Assembly: GCF_010686725.1 (NCBI RefSeq)
Contig: NZ_JAAGWZ010000001.1
Coordinates: forward strand, 1 to 64,000
DNA: 64,000 nucleotides
Direction: 5' to 3'
From: Galbitalea soli
Lineage (GTDB): Bacteria; Actinomycetota; Actinomycetes; Actinomycetales; Microbacteriaceae
Of the stretch, positions 35,533 to 44,099 are shown in pieces (the first letter of the stretch is position 1; every line of letters begins with the position of its first letter). The translations under genes and the position numbers were made by a program. The notes beneath the pieces were generated by a model. That model was not told the DNA's origin and ran no database searches. It saw only the letters and a list, made by a program, of their open reading frames with translations.

Positions 35533-35904
35533 TCAGCGGTGCGAGCGGCTCTCGAGCAGCTCGCGCAGCAGCGCGGCCTCGCGCTCGCTGACCTGCCCGA
35601 CGAAACGCTCGAGCACCGCACTGCGATTGGTCGCCGAGCCGAGCACCTCGTGCATGAGCTCGGCCATGTGGTCTTCGCGGGAGGCCTGTGCGCGGTAGAG
35701 GTGCGGCCGCGAGGTGCGCTGGCGCTGCACGAAGCCCTTGTTCTCCAGGCGGGAGAGCACCGTGAGCACGGTCGTGATGGCGGGGGAGCGGTCGACCTCC
35801 GCCGCGGCCAGCCGGTCGCGGAGATCGTAGGCCGTCATCGCCTCGTCGGAGGCCCAGAGGAACTCCATCACGCTTCGTTCGAGTTCGCCCAGTGTCGTCG
35901 CCAT
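35533..35904 (-). CDS. BlaI/MecI-family repressor
   Basis: A 123-residue winged-helix repressor. The N-terminus LGELERSVMEFLWASDEAMT is typical of the family, as is the recognition region ITTVLTVLSRLENKGFVQRQ. The C-terminal half is for dimerisation. The gene lies between an M56 peptidase (downstream) and the divergent cytochrome bd operon. Four palindromes built on TTCTAC/GTAGAA fill the 153-base divergent region, and one covers its own -35, which suggests self-repression and control of cydA. Confidence 0.92.
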   Translation of the reverse strand: MATTLGELERSVMEFLWASDEAMTAYDLRDRLAAAEVDRSPAITTVLTVLSRLENKGFVQRQRTSRPHLYRAQASREDHMAELMHEVLGSATNRSAVLERFVGQVSEREAALLRELLESRSHR

Positions 35905-35910
35905 CCCCTC

Positions 35911-35916
35911 AGATTA
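35911..35916 (-). promoter_or_regulatory. -10 element for leaderless blaI-type gene
   Basis: On the minus strand TAATCT ends 6 bases before the ATG at 35904. The implied -35 position (about 35934-35939) is inside the palindrome at 35935-35951. Confidence 0.5.
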
Positions 35917-35934
35917 TCTCGGAATCGAGCGGGC

Positions 35935-35951
35935 TTCTACGTTTCGTAGAA
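35935..35951. promoter_or_regulatory. BlaI-type operator A
   Basis: TTCTAC-GTTTC-GTAGAA is a perfect palindrome around a 5-base spacer and overlaps the -35 region of the repressor gene. Confidence 0.75.
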
Positions 35952-35954
35952 ATG

Positions 35955-35975
35955 ATTTCTACATTGAGTAGAAAT
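35955..35975. promoter_or_regulatory. BlaI-type operator B
   Basis: ATTTCTAC-ATTGA-GTAGAAAT has 8-base perfect arms. Its centre is 22 bases from that of operator A, which puts both on the same helix face. Confidence 0.78.
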
Positions 35976-35990
35976 GCCGAGTCGGTCGGA

Positions 35991-36020
35991 GTAGAACTGA
36001 ATTCTACGGCCGTGTAGAAA
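35991..36020. promoter_or_regulatory. Overlapping BlaI-type operators C and D before cydA
   Basis: GTAGAA-CTGAA-TTCTAC (35991-36007) shares its right arm with TTCTAC-GGCCGT-GTAGAA (36002-36019). They lie 38-67 bases before the cydA start, where repressor binding would block cyd transcription. Confidence 0.65.
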
Positions 36021-36057
36021 TCCTGCGGTCGTCTCCGCAGACAAGATTGGCACCGTC

Positions 36058-37653
36058 GTGGATCCGCTCGAGATCGCCCGCTGGCAGTTCGGCATCACCA
36101 CCGTCTATCACTTCTGGATGGTCCCGCTCACGATCGGGCTCGGCCCCCTCGTCGCCGGGATGCAGTGGCGGTGGATGCGCACGGGCGACGTGCGCTACCT
36201 GCGCATGACCAAGTTCTGGGGCAAGCTCTACATGATCAACTTCATCCTCGGAGTCGCCACGGGGCTCGTGCAGGAGTTCCAGTTCGGGATGGCGTGGAGT
36301 GAGTACGCGCGATTCGTCGGCGACGTGTTCGGGGCGCCGCTCGCGATGGAGGGGCTGTTGGCCTTCTTCGTCGAATCGACGTTCATCGGACTCTGGATCT
36401 TCGGCTGGGATCGGCTACCGAAGCGACTGCACCTCGCGACCCTCTGGATCGCGGTCGCCGGATCGGTTCTCTCGGCCTACTTCATCATCGTCGCGAACTC
36501 GTGGATGCAGCACCCGGTCGGTGTGACGCTCGTGAACGGGCGTCCGGTGATGTCCGACGTCTGGGCGGTGCTCAGCAACAACACCGCCATCGCCGCCTAC
36601 ACGCACACCCTGTTCGGTTCGCTCGGCGTGGGCGGGGCCTTCCTGCTGGGCATCGGCTGGTACCAGCTCTGGCAGCGGCGCCGCGACGGCATCGACACGG
36701 TGGATGCGACGGGTCGCGTGGTCGTGGGGGAGGCGCCGGAGATCCCCGGTCGCGACCGCGGCGACCACCGCGTGTGGCTCAGCTCGCTGCGAGTCGGCGC
36801 CGTCGTGGCGATGGTCGCCTTCGCGGGCGTCGCGATCACCGGTGACGCGCAGGGCAAGCTGCTTTTTCAGCAGCAGCCGATGAAGATGGCGGCCGCCGAG
36901 GCGGCGTGCGAGTCGGGAACCGGCTTCTCGGTGCTGTCGATCGGCGACCCGGGCTCGACCGACTGCTCGAAGGTCACCACGATCATCGAGGTGCCGGCCG
37001 TGCTCTCGTTCCTCGCCAACGGGAACTTCACGACGAAGGTGCGCGGGGTCAACGAACTGCTGCCCGAGTACCAGGCCGAGTACGGCACGACGCTCCCGAA
37101 CAACCCGATCTACGGTTCGCGGGCCGGCGAGACGATCAATTACGTGCCGATCGTCGCGGTGACCTACTGGGGCTTCCGGATCATGATCGGCTTCGGCGCG
37201 CTCGCCGCGTTCGCCGCCGCGGTCGCCCTCTGGCTCACCCGCAAGGGCACGGTTCCGTGGTCTCGCTGGATCTCGCGCCTCGCCCTCGTGGGGATCCTCG
37301 CCCCGTTCGTCGCGAACACGGCGGGCTGGGTCTTCACCGAGATGGGGCGGCAGCCCTTCGTGGTCGCCCCCAACCCCACTGCGGGCGGAGTCGACGGGGT
37401 GTATCTGTTCACCGCCGCCGCCGTCTCGCCGGGCGTGAGCGCGGGCGAACTGCTCTTCTCGCTCATCGCCCTCGGCTCGGTCTACGGCGTGCTGATGGTC
37501 GTCGAGGTCATTCTGCTCGTCCGGTTCGTGCGTGCCGGTATCGCCGGGGTCATGCCCGTGGCGGCACCGGATGACCCACCCGACACCGACGCCGACGGCG
37601 ACGCCGCGCACACCGCCGCCGACCGCCCCGACGTCCTCGCCTTCGCCTACTAG
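36058..37653 (+). CDS. cydA: Cytochrome bd oxidase subunit I
   Basis: A 531-residue membrane subunit of the bd-type quinol oxidase, which reduces O2 at high affinity without pumping protons. The haem ligands include the N-terminal His of ITTVYHFWMVPLTIG, the His of AAYTHTLFGSLGVGG and a Met in the later helices. The GRQP motif reads TEMGRQPF. The short Q-loop region follows residue 260. The start is a GTG at 36058. It is the first gene of cydA-cydB-cydDC, behind a cluster of BlaI-type palindromes. Confidence 0.96.
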   Translation: MDPLEIARWQFGITTVYHFWMVPLTIGLGPLVAGMQWRWMRTGDVRYLRMTKFWGKLYMINFILGVATGLVQEFQFGMAWSEYARFVGDVFGAPLAMEGLLAFFVESTFIGLWIFGWDRLPKRLHLATLWIAVAGSVLSAYFIIVANSWMQHPVGVTLVNGRPVMSDVWAVLSNNTAIAAYTHTLFGSLGVGGAFLLGIGWYQLWQRRRDGIDTVDATGRVVVGEAPEIPGRDRGDHRVWLSSLRVGAVVAMVAFAGVAITGDAQGKLLFQQQPMKMAAAEAACESGTGFSVLSIGDPGSTDCSKVTTIIEVPAVLSFLANGNFTTKVRGVNELLPEYQAEYGTTLPNNPIYGSRAGETINYVPIVAVTYWGFRIMIGFGALAAFAAAVALWLTRKGTVPWSRWISRLALVGILAPFVANTAGWVFTEMGRQPFVVAPNPTAGGVDGVYLFTAAAVSPGVSAGELLFSLIALGSVYGVLMVVEVILLVRFVRAGIAGVMPVAAPDDPPDTDADGDAAHTAADRPDVLAFAY

Positions 37654-37665
37654 GAGAAACCGCTC

Positions 37666-38694
37666 ATGGAGATCCTGCCCACCGTCTGGTTCGTCGTCAT
37701 CGCCGTGCTCTGGACCGGCTACCTCGTGCTCGAGGGGTTCGATCTGGGGGTGGGCATGCACCTGCTCGTCTCCGCGCGCACCGAAACCGACCGACGCGTC
37801 ATGCTCAACTCGATCGGCCCGGTCTGGGACGGCAACGAGGTGTGGCTCGTCACGGCCGGTGCGGCGACGTTCGCCGCGTTCCCCTTCTGGTACGCCTCGC
37901 TGTTCTCCGCGCTCTACCTTCCGCTCGTGGCGGTGCTGCTCGGACTCATCTTCCGGGCGGTCGCGATCGAGTATCGCGGCAAGGGGGCGAGCGACCGCTG
38001 GCGCCGGGTCTGGACGCTGGCGCTGGGCGCGGGCTCCTTCGTCGCTGCCTTCGGCATCGGCGCGCTCCTGGCGCTCACCACGACCGGGCTTCCCCTCGAT
38101 GCGAACGGCGACCGGGTCGGCGGCCCCTGGGCCTGGTTCAGCCCCTGGGCGATCGTGGGCGGGCTCGCCGTCGTCGGCTTCTGCCTCGTGCACTCCTCGG
38201 CGTTTCTCGCGCTCAAGACCGACGGGCCGGTGCGGGTGGCGGCGCGGCGACGGACCGTCGCGTGGACCCCGCTCGCGGTTATCCCGATCGTGGTCTGGGT
38301 CGTGGGGGTGCAACTGCGGCATGGCTCGATCGTCACCTGGTCGCTCGTCGTGCTCGCCGTCGCGGCACTCGTCTGGGGATGGGTCGCGGCCCGCGCGAGC
38401 TGTGAGGGACAGGCCTTCGCCGGCATCGCGCTCTTCCTCGTGCTCGGCGTCGCCGCGATCTTCGGCGCGAGCTACCCCGTGGTGCTGCCCTCCACGCTCG
38501 ATCCCGCGTGGAGCCTCACGGTGGCCACCGCGTCGAGCAGCCCCTATACGCTCGGTGTCATGAGTTGGGTGGCCGCCTTCGGAGTGCCCCTGGTGATCGC
38601 CTACCAGGCCTGGTCGTACTGGGTGTTCCGCCGGCGCATCTCCGGGGCGCACATCCCCGAGCCGCACGCGGTGCTCCCGGCCGTGCGGCGATGA
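37666..38694 (+). CDS. cydB: Cytochrome bd oxidase subunit II
   Basis: A 342-residue membrane protein with about eight or nine helices. The conserved opening is TVWFVVIAVLWTGYLVLEGF, then DLGVGM and GPVWDGNEVWLVTAGAATFAAFP, which are hallmarks of CydB. It begins 12 bases after cydA with a clear AGGAGA site and overlaps the cydDC start by 4 bases. It forms the heterodimer with CydA. Confidence 0.96.
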   Translation: MEILPTVWFVVIAVLWTGYLVLEGFDLGVGMHLLVSARTETDRRVMLNSIGPVWDGNEVWLVTAGAATFAAFPFWYASLFSALYLPLVAVLLGLIFRAVAIEYRGKGASDRWRRVWTLALGAGSFVAAFGIGALLALTTTGLPLDANGDRVGGPWAWFSPWAIVGGLAVVGFCLVHSSAFLALKTDGPVRVAARRRTVAWTPLAVIPIVVWVVGVQLRHGSIVTWSLVVLAVAALVWGWVAARASCEGQAFAGIALFLVLGVAAIFGASYPVVLPSTLDPAWSLTVATASSSPYTLGVMSWVAAFGVPLVIAYQAWSYWVFRRRISGAHIPEPHAVLPAVRR

Positions 38695-41600
38695 GACGCG
38701 GGCTGCTCGCCGACCTCGGCCCGCGCGGCACCCGCGCGCTCTACCTGATGGGAGTGCTGGGCGCCGTGCGCGGCCTCGCCCTCGTCGGGTTCGCGGGGGG
38801 ACTCGCGGCCGCGATCGCCGCGCTGGCCGCCGGTCGCGCCCCGGGCGAGTGGATGACCGCCCTCCAGCTCGCCTCCGCCTCCGCCCTCCTCCGCGCCGCC
38901 CTCGCCTGGACGGTCCCCGTCGTCGCCGCCCGCGCCTCTGCGGCCGCGAAGCGTGAGCTGCGCAGCGGTCTCGCCCACCGCGTCCTCTCCTCCTCCCGCG
39001 TCGCGGTGGGGCGCACCACGGTCACCTCGCTCGGTCTCGACGAGCTGGACAAGTACTTCGGCCAGGTGCTGCCGACGCTGGCGAGCGCGGCGACCGTTCC
39101 GCTGATCGTGGGCGCGCGCATCCTTCTCGCCGACTGGCTGAGCGCGCTCATCATCGTGCTGACGGTGCCGCTCGTGCCGGTCTTCATGGCGCTCATCGGC
39201 GCGCACACGCGCGACCGCGTGGACGCCGCCTCGGCGGAGCTGGGCCGCCTCGCCGACCACCTCGCGGAGCTGGCCCGAGGCCTGCCCGTGCTCGTGGGGC
39301 TCGGCCGCGCGGAGGAGCAGGCGGACGCGCTCGCGGCGATCTCGGCCGAGCATCGCACGCGGACGATGGCCACCCTCCGCACGGCGTTCCTCTCCTCGCT
39401 CGCGCTCGAACTCATCTCGACGATCTCGGTCGCCCTCGTCGCGGTCTTCATCGGCACGCGGCTCGTGGCGGGCCAATTGACGCTCGATGTCGGCCTTCTC
39501 GTGCTGCTGCTCGCGCCGGAGTGCTTCGCCCCGTTCCGGGATCTCGGGGCCGCCTTCCACGCCTCGCAGGACGGCCTCGCGGCGCTGCGCCGCGCGCGCG
39601 AACTCGTGGGCGCGGGGGCGGGTGCCGCGGAGGCGGGTGCCGCGCCCGTCGCTCCCGCCGCGACCGCCCGCGCCGCGGATGCCGCCGCCGCGCCCGCCGC
39701 CCCCGCCGCGCCCACCATCACCGTGCACGGTCTCTCGGTGCAGTACCCCGACCGCGACCGGCCCGCGCTCGCCGCGCTCGACTTCTCCCTCGCCCCCGGC
39801 CGCATCACCGCCATTCGCGGTCGCAGCGGAGCCGGCAAGTCCACGCTGCTCGCCGCGCTGGGCGGCATCCTCGACGGGGCCGTGGTCTCCGGTGAGCTGC
39901 TCGGCGTCCCGGCCGGACGGGTCGCGTACGTGCCGCAATACCCCCTCGCGGTCGCGGCGAGCGTGCGTGAGGAGCTGGGGCTGTACAGCGAGGGGCGGGC
40001 GGATGACCGCATCGCGGGCATCCTCGACCGGCTCGGGCTGGGCGCGCTCGGCACTGTGGACCCGGCCCAGCTGAGCCCGGGGGAGCTGCGCCGCCTCGCG
40101 CTCGCCCGCGCGCTCGTGCGGGTGGACGCGGGCGCGACGCTCGTGCTCCTGGACGAACCGACCGCGCACCTGGACGCGGCGAACGCGGAGCTCGTGCTGA
40201 GCGAGATCGCCGCGCTCCGCGGGCGGGCGACGGTCGTGGTCGCCTCCCACGACCGCGCTGTGGTGCGGCTCGCCGACGCCGCCGTTCTGCTGGGCGGGTC
40301 GAGCGGAGCGCACGCGAGCGCCGAGCTGCGGCCCGCGCGGAGCGTCCTCGGCGACGCCCTGGGCGGCGAGCCGAACAGCGAGAGCGACCGCGAGTCCGAG
40401 GGACCGTTGTCGCCCGCGACGGAGGCGTCGCTCGACCGCGGGGTGCCCGGCCCGGTCGTTCGGCGCCGCGCGGGGTGGTCATCCCTTCGCCCCGTTCTCG
40501 CCGGGGTTGGACCGCGCTCGGCGCTGCGCTTCGCCGCCGCTCTGCTCGTGGGCGCGCTCGCAACCGCGTTCGGCATGTCGCTCACCGCCGTGTCGGGCTG
40601 GCTCATCGTGCGTGCCGCCGAACACCCCGCCATCATGTACCTTCTCGTCGCGATCGTCGGCGTGCGCTTCTTCGGTCTGGGACGGTCCACCCTGCGCTAC
40701 GCCGAACGGCTCCTCACCCACGACGCGGTGCTCGACTCCGCGGCCGGTCTGCGCGACCGCCTGTGGCGAGCCCTGGCCCGGCGCGGACCCTCCATGCGCC
40801 GCCTGCTGCGGGGTGGCAGCACCATCGACACGCTCGTCGTGCTCGTCGATCGCGTGCGCGATCTCGTGCCGCGCGTGATCGTGCCGCCGCTCGTCGGCGG
40901 TCTGGTCGGCCTCGCCTCACTCGTCACCGTGGCCCTCCTGCACGCTCCCGCCGTGCCGGTTCTCCTCCTCGTGCTCGTCGCCGGCTTCGTGATCGCGCCG
41001 GCCGTGGCCGGCTGGACCGATGCCCGGGCGAGCGAGCGCCGTGTGCGCGCGGGTTCCCTGCTCGCTCGGCGCCTCGCGGCCGTGATCGCGGCGGCACCCG
41101 AGTTGCGCGCCAACGGCGTCGCCCCCCGGGCGGAGGCCTGGCTGGCCGGCGTGGATGACCGCCTCTCCCGTCACGCCCGCCGCGGCTCCTGGGCGCTCGG
41201 GCTCGGCTCCGCGATCGCGGCCCTCGCCGCCGAGCTCGGCTCCGTCGCGATGATCGCCTCCACCGCTCACGCCGTCGGGGTCGGGGCGTCCGCCACCGCC
41301 CCGGGACACGTCAGCGCCGAGGTTCTGGCCGTGCTCGCCTTCCTTCCGCTCACGCTGCTCGAGCCGTTCCTCGCGACCGTCGACGCGGTGCAGCAGGCGG
41401 GCGCGCTCCGCGAGGCGGCCGCGGGTCTCGCCCCGGCCCCCGCGCTCGCCCCGGCCCCCGCGCCGCTGCCCGCCGCGGCACCCGCGACGCGCGGGGCAGC
41501 CCATCCCGCCCCCGCACCGCCCCCGCGGTCCGCCGCTCCCGGTGGCCGCACCGGCCCGCGCACGCCGGCCACGCTCGAGCTCGACGGCCTCGCCGCGCGC

Positions 41601-42224
41601 TGGCCCGAGTCGACGACGCACGCCTTCGACTCCGTCAGCGCGCGCGTCGACCGCGGGGAGTGGCTCGTCGTCACGGGCGCCTCGGGCGCGGGAAAGTCCA
41701 CCCTGCTCACCGTGCTCCTGGGGCAGCTGCCCGCCGCGGCGGGCCAGGCGCTCGTGGGCGGACTCGATCCCGCGCGGGCCGCGGGGCTCGTCGCGTGGTG
41801 CCCGCAGGACGCGCACGTCTTCGCCTCCGGAATCCGCGGAAATCTCCTGCTGGGACGCCCGCGCGGCGAGGCGCCCAGCGATGCGGAGATGACGGACGTG
41901 CTCCGCCGGGTGGGTCTCGCCCCCCTGCTCGATCGGCTGCCGCGCGGACTCGACACCCCGATCGGATCGGAGGGCACCTCGCTCTCGGGAGGCGAGCGGC
42001 AGCGACTCGCCGTTGCCCGCACCCTGCTGAGCCCCGCACCGGTGATCCTGCTCGACGAGCCGACGGCGAACCTCGACGACGAGACGGCGGAGGCGATGAT
42101 GGACGATCTGCGTCGCGCCTTCGCCGACCGTGTCGTCGTGCTCGTCACCCACCGCGCGAGCGACGCGCGGCCGGGCGACCGCGAGCTGCGCCTCGGCGCA
42201 GCGCCCGCGGCTACACCGCGCTGA
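38691..42224 (+). CDS. cydDC: Fused CydD-CydC ABC exporter for bd oxidase assembly
   Basis: A 1177-residue protein carrying two complete ABC half-transporters in one chain. The CydD-like half has membrane helices up to about residue 300 and an ATPase with GRSGAGKST, LSPGELRRLALARAL and VLLDEPTAHLD. A linker leads into a CydC-like membrane domain from about residue 600 and a second ATPase with GASGAGKST, LSGGERQRLAVARTL and ILLDEPTANLD. In E. coli the separate CydDC proteins act in cytoplasmic-membrane haem/thiol handling needed to mature cytochrome bd. The fused form is common in actinobacteria. The ATG overlaps the cydB stop, and the gene end overlaps the convergent transporter by 14 bases. 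Confidence 0.94.
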   Translation: MRRGLLADLGPRGTRALYLMGVLGAVRGLALVGFAGGLAAAIAALAAGRAPGEWMTALQLASASALLRAALAWTVPVVAARASAAAKRELRSGLAHRVLSSSRVAVGRTTVTSLGLDELDKYFGQVLPTLASAATVPLIVGARILLADWLSALIIVLTVPLVPVFMALIGAHTRDRVDAASAELGRLADHLAELARGLPVLVGLGRAEEQADALAAISAEHRTRTMATLRTAFLSSLALELISTISVALVAVFIGTRLVAGQLTLDVGLLVLLLAPECFAPFRDLGAAFHASQDGLAALRRARELVGAGAGAAEAGAAPVAPAATARAADAAAAPAAPAAPTITVHGLSVQYPDRDRPALAALDFSLAPGRITAIRGRSGAGKSTLLAALGGILDGAVVSGELLGVPAGRVAYVPQYPLAVAASVREELGLYSEGRADDRIAGILDRLGLGALGTVDPAQLSPGELRRLALARALVRVDAGATLVLLDEPTAHLDAANAELVLSEIAALRGRATVVVASHDRAVVRLADAAVLLGGSSGAHASAELRPARSVLGDALGGEPNSESDRESEGPLSPATEASLDRGVPGPVVRRRAGWSSLRPVLAGVGPRSALRFAAALLVGALATAFGMSLTAVSGWLIVRAAEHPAIMYLLVAIVGVRFFGLGRSTLRYAERLLTHDAVLDSAAGLRDRLWRALARRGPSMRRLLRGGSTIDTLVVLVDRVRDLVPRVIVPPLVGGLVGLASLVTVALLHAPAVPVLLLVLVAGFVIAPAVAGWTDARASERRVRAGSLLARRLAAVIAAAPELRANGVAPRAEAWLAGVDDRLSRHARRGSWALGLGSAIAALAAELGSVAMIASTAHAVGVGASATAPGHVSAEVLAVLAFLPLTLLEPFLATVDAVQQAGALREAAAGLAPAPALAPAPAPLPAAAPATRGAAHPAPAPPPRSAAPGGRTGPRTPATLELDGLAARWPESTTHAFDSVSARVDRGEWLVVTGASGAGKSTLLTVLLGQLPAAAGQALVGGLDPARAAGLVAWCPQDAHVFASGIRGNLLLGRPRGEAPSDAEMTDVLRRVGLAPLLDRLPRGLDTPIGSEGTSLSGGERQRLAVARTLLSPAPVILLDEPTANLDDETAEAMMDDLRRAFADRVVVLVTHRASDARPGDRELRLGAAPAATPR

Positions 42225-43101
42225 GCAGGAGCGCCGCGGCGATCACGAGCACGATGCCGACCACCTGCACGGGAGCGATCCGCTCCCGGAAGACGGTCGC
42301 CGCCAACACCACGGTCGCGACGGGGTAGGTCGTGATGAGCACCGCGACGACCGCGAGGTCGCCCAGGTGCAGGGCGATCACGATGAAGCAGTTCGCCGCG
42401 CCCAGCAGCGCCCCCGACGCGGCGCTCGCGAGCCAGGCGCGGCGGGCGGAGCCGGGTGCGTGGTCGCGTGCGGCGGTCTCGACCAGCGGGCCCGACAGGC
42501 GGCCGCGGGTCAGCCGCAGCCCGGCCAGCAGGATGGCGAGCACGCCGAGCCCGACGATGATCTCCCACAGCGCCGGCACGATCCCGGAGTCGATGGGCGC
42601 GGCATCGAGGGCCACGAGCGAGAATCCCAGGGCGATGCCCGAGAAGACGGCGAGGACGGCGGCGCGCGGCGTGATGCGCACGGTCCCCTCGACGCGCGGC
42701 GGCGAGATGAGCACGATCGCGATGACCGCGACGCCGATCGCGACCCAGGCGAGCGCCGACAGCCCCTGCCCGCTGAACGCCGCGATCGCGATGGGCACGG
42801 TCGCCTGAATCAGGGCGATGAGCGGGGAGAGCAGGCTCATCGGACCGATCGCGAGCACCGCGTAGAACGCGAGCAGCCCCACGATCGCGAGAACCCCGCC
42901 GATCGCACCGGAGCTCACGGCCCCGCCGCTCCAGCGACCGCCGACGAACGGCAGGGCCAGCAGGATAACCACCGCCGCGAGCGCGTAGTTCAGGGTCGTC
43001 GCGCTCACCACGTTGAGCCGCTTGGCCGCCGCCCCGCCGAGGAAATCGGAGGCCCCGTAGACGAGGGCAGCGCTGAGGCTGAGCACGACGACGAGGACCA
43101 T
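42211..43101 (-). CDS. DMT/EamA-family transporter
   Basis: A 296-residue membrane protein with ten hydrophobic segments in two EamA-type repeats: LSLSAALVYGASDFLGGAAA opens the first, and ASAASGALLGAANCFIVIAL the second. The substrate is unknown; family members export amino acids or metabolites. The ATG is at 43101. Its stop lies inside the end of the convergent cydDC gene. Confidence 0.88.
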   Translation of the reverse strand: MVLVVVLSLSAALVYGASDFLGGAAAKRLNVVSATTLNYALAAVVILLALPFVGGRWSGGAVSSGAIGGVLAIVGLLAFYAVLAIGPMSLLSPLIALIQATVPIAIAAFSGQGLSALAWVAIGVAVIAIVLISPPRVEGTVRITPRAAVLAVFSGIALGFSLVALDAAPIDSGIVPALWEIIVGLGVLAILLAGLRLTRGRLSGPLVETAARDHAPGSARRAWLASAASGALLGAANCFIVIALHLGDLAVVAVLITTYPVATVVLAATVFRERIAPVQVVGIVLVIAAALLLSAV

Positions 43102-43151
43102 GCCACCAGTAAAGCGGGTGCCGGCGACCTCCGCCGACACCCGCCACCGGT

Positions 43152-44012
43152 TCAGGACGCCGGCGTCGCCCTCCGCCGGCGTCGGCGCACGATCCACAGC
43201 ACGGCGAGGGCGATCACGGATCCGAGCAGCAGCCAGGGCAGCAGGTAGACGATCACGAGGAAGACGCTCGTGAAGAACGCGCCGAAGCCCGCGAGGCCCG
43301 CGAGGAGCGCGTCCCAGGGGGTGGTCGGCGCGGTGACCGGGGTGTCCGCGGGCGAGATCAGTCGCAGCTCGACCGTCGCCATGGCGACCTCGTCGCTCAG
43401 CAGCTTGCGCTGCGAGACCAGGCTGTCGAGCTCGCCCTGTCGGTCGGAGATCGCGGATTCGAGCTTGATGAGCGTGTCGACGTCGGCCGACTTCGACTCC
43501 AGCGCCAGCAGCCGGTTCACCGAGGTCGTGAGGGCGGTGATGCGGGCGTCGAGATCCTGCCCCTGGCTCGTCACGTCGTTCGCGCTCAGGTCGATCGTCT
43601 GCACCGCGCCGAGCGTCTTCAGCTTCGCGAGGGTCGCGGTGAGGACCGCGGCGGGGATCCGCAGGGTGAGGGTGGCGCCGGGGGCGGCGGTTTCGGTGCG
43701 AGCGGTCTGCGTGCGGGCATCCACCCGGCCACCGGCGGTCTCGACGATGGTGACCGCCCGCGTCGCCGCGCCGATCGGATCGCTCGCGGTGATCGTGACG
43801 GTTCCGCTCATGACGACCTCGCGCGGCGTCGTCACGGTCGTGCCGCCCCCGCTCGTGCCCTTGGAACCGTCGGTCGCGGGCTCGGGAGCGCCCACGGGAG
43901 CGCTCGCCACCCCGCCGCTCGTGGACGCGCCGGAATCCGCGGTGCCGGCGGTGCAGCCGGCCAGCGTGAGGGCGCTCGCGAGGAGCGCCGCTGTGATCAG
44001 TATTCGCCTCAT
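43152..44012 (-). CDS. DUF4349 lipoprotein with C-terminal membrane helix
   Basis: A 286-residue surface protein. The signal peptide ends in the lipobox LTLAGC, a Ser/Gly/Thr-rich linker follows, and residues 65-230 form a DUF4349 domain with a coiled-coil section (VNRLLALESKSADVDTLIKL, ISDRQGELDSLVSQRKLL). One membrane helix pair (FLVIVYLLPWLLLGSVIALA) and a tail of consecutive Arg residues end the protein. The start is the ATG at 44012, with a -10 six bases upstream. The function is unknown. Confidence 0.85.
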   Translation of the reverse strand: MRRILITAALLASALTLAGCTAGTADSGASTSGGVASAPVGAPEPATDGSKGTSGGGTTVTTPREVVMSGTVTITASDPIGAATRAVTIVETAGGRVDARTQTARTETAAPGATLTLRIPAAVLTATLAKLKTLGAVQTIDLSANDVTSQGQDLDARITALTTSVNRLLALESKSADVDTLIKLESAISDRQGELDSLVSQRKLLSDEVAMATVELRLISPADTPVTAPTTPWDALLAGLAGFGAFFTSVFLVIVYLLPWLLLGSVIALAVLWIVRRRRRRATPAS

Positions 44013-44018
44013 GCTGCG

Positions 44019-44024
44019 ACAGTA
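44019..44024 (-). promoter_or_regulatory. -10 element for leaderless DUF4349 gene
   Basis: On the minus strand TACTGT ends 6 bases before the ATG at 44012, with no ribosome-binding site between. Confidence 0.5.
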
Positions 44025-44086
44025 CGACCGGGCCGCCCGCGCCTCTACCCAACGTTTGCGACGACTTGCACGTCTGCGGCGGCGAG

Positions 44087-44092
44087 TAGTGT
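44087..44092 (+). promoter_or_regulatory. -10 element for leaderless aldo/keto reductase gene
   Basis: TAGTGT is followed by 7 bases and the ATG at 44100. TTGCAC at 44066-44071 could be the -35, with a short 15-base spacer. Confidence 0.5.
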
Positions 44093-44099
44093 CGGTCGC

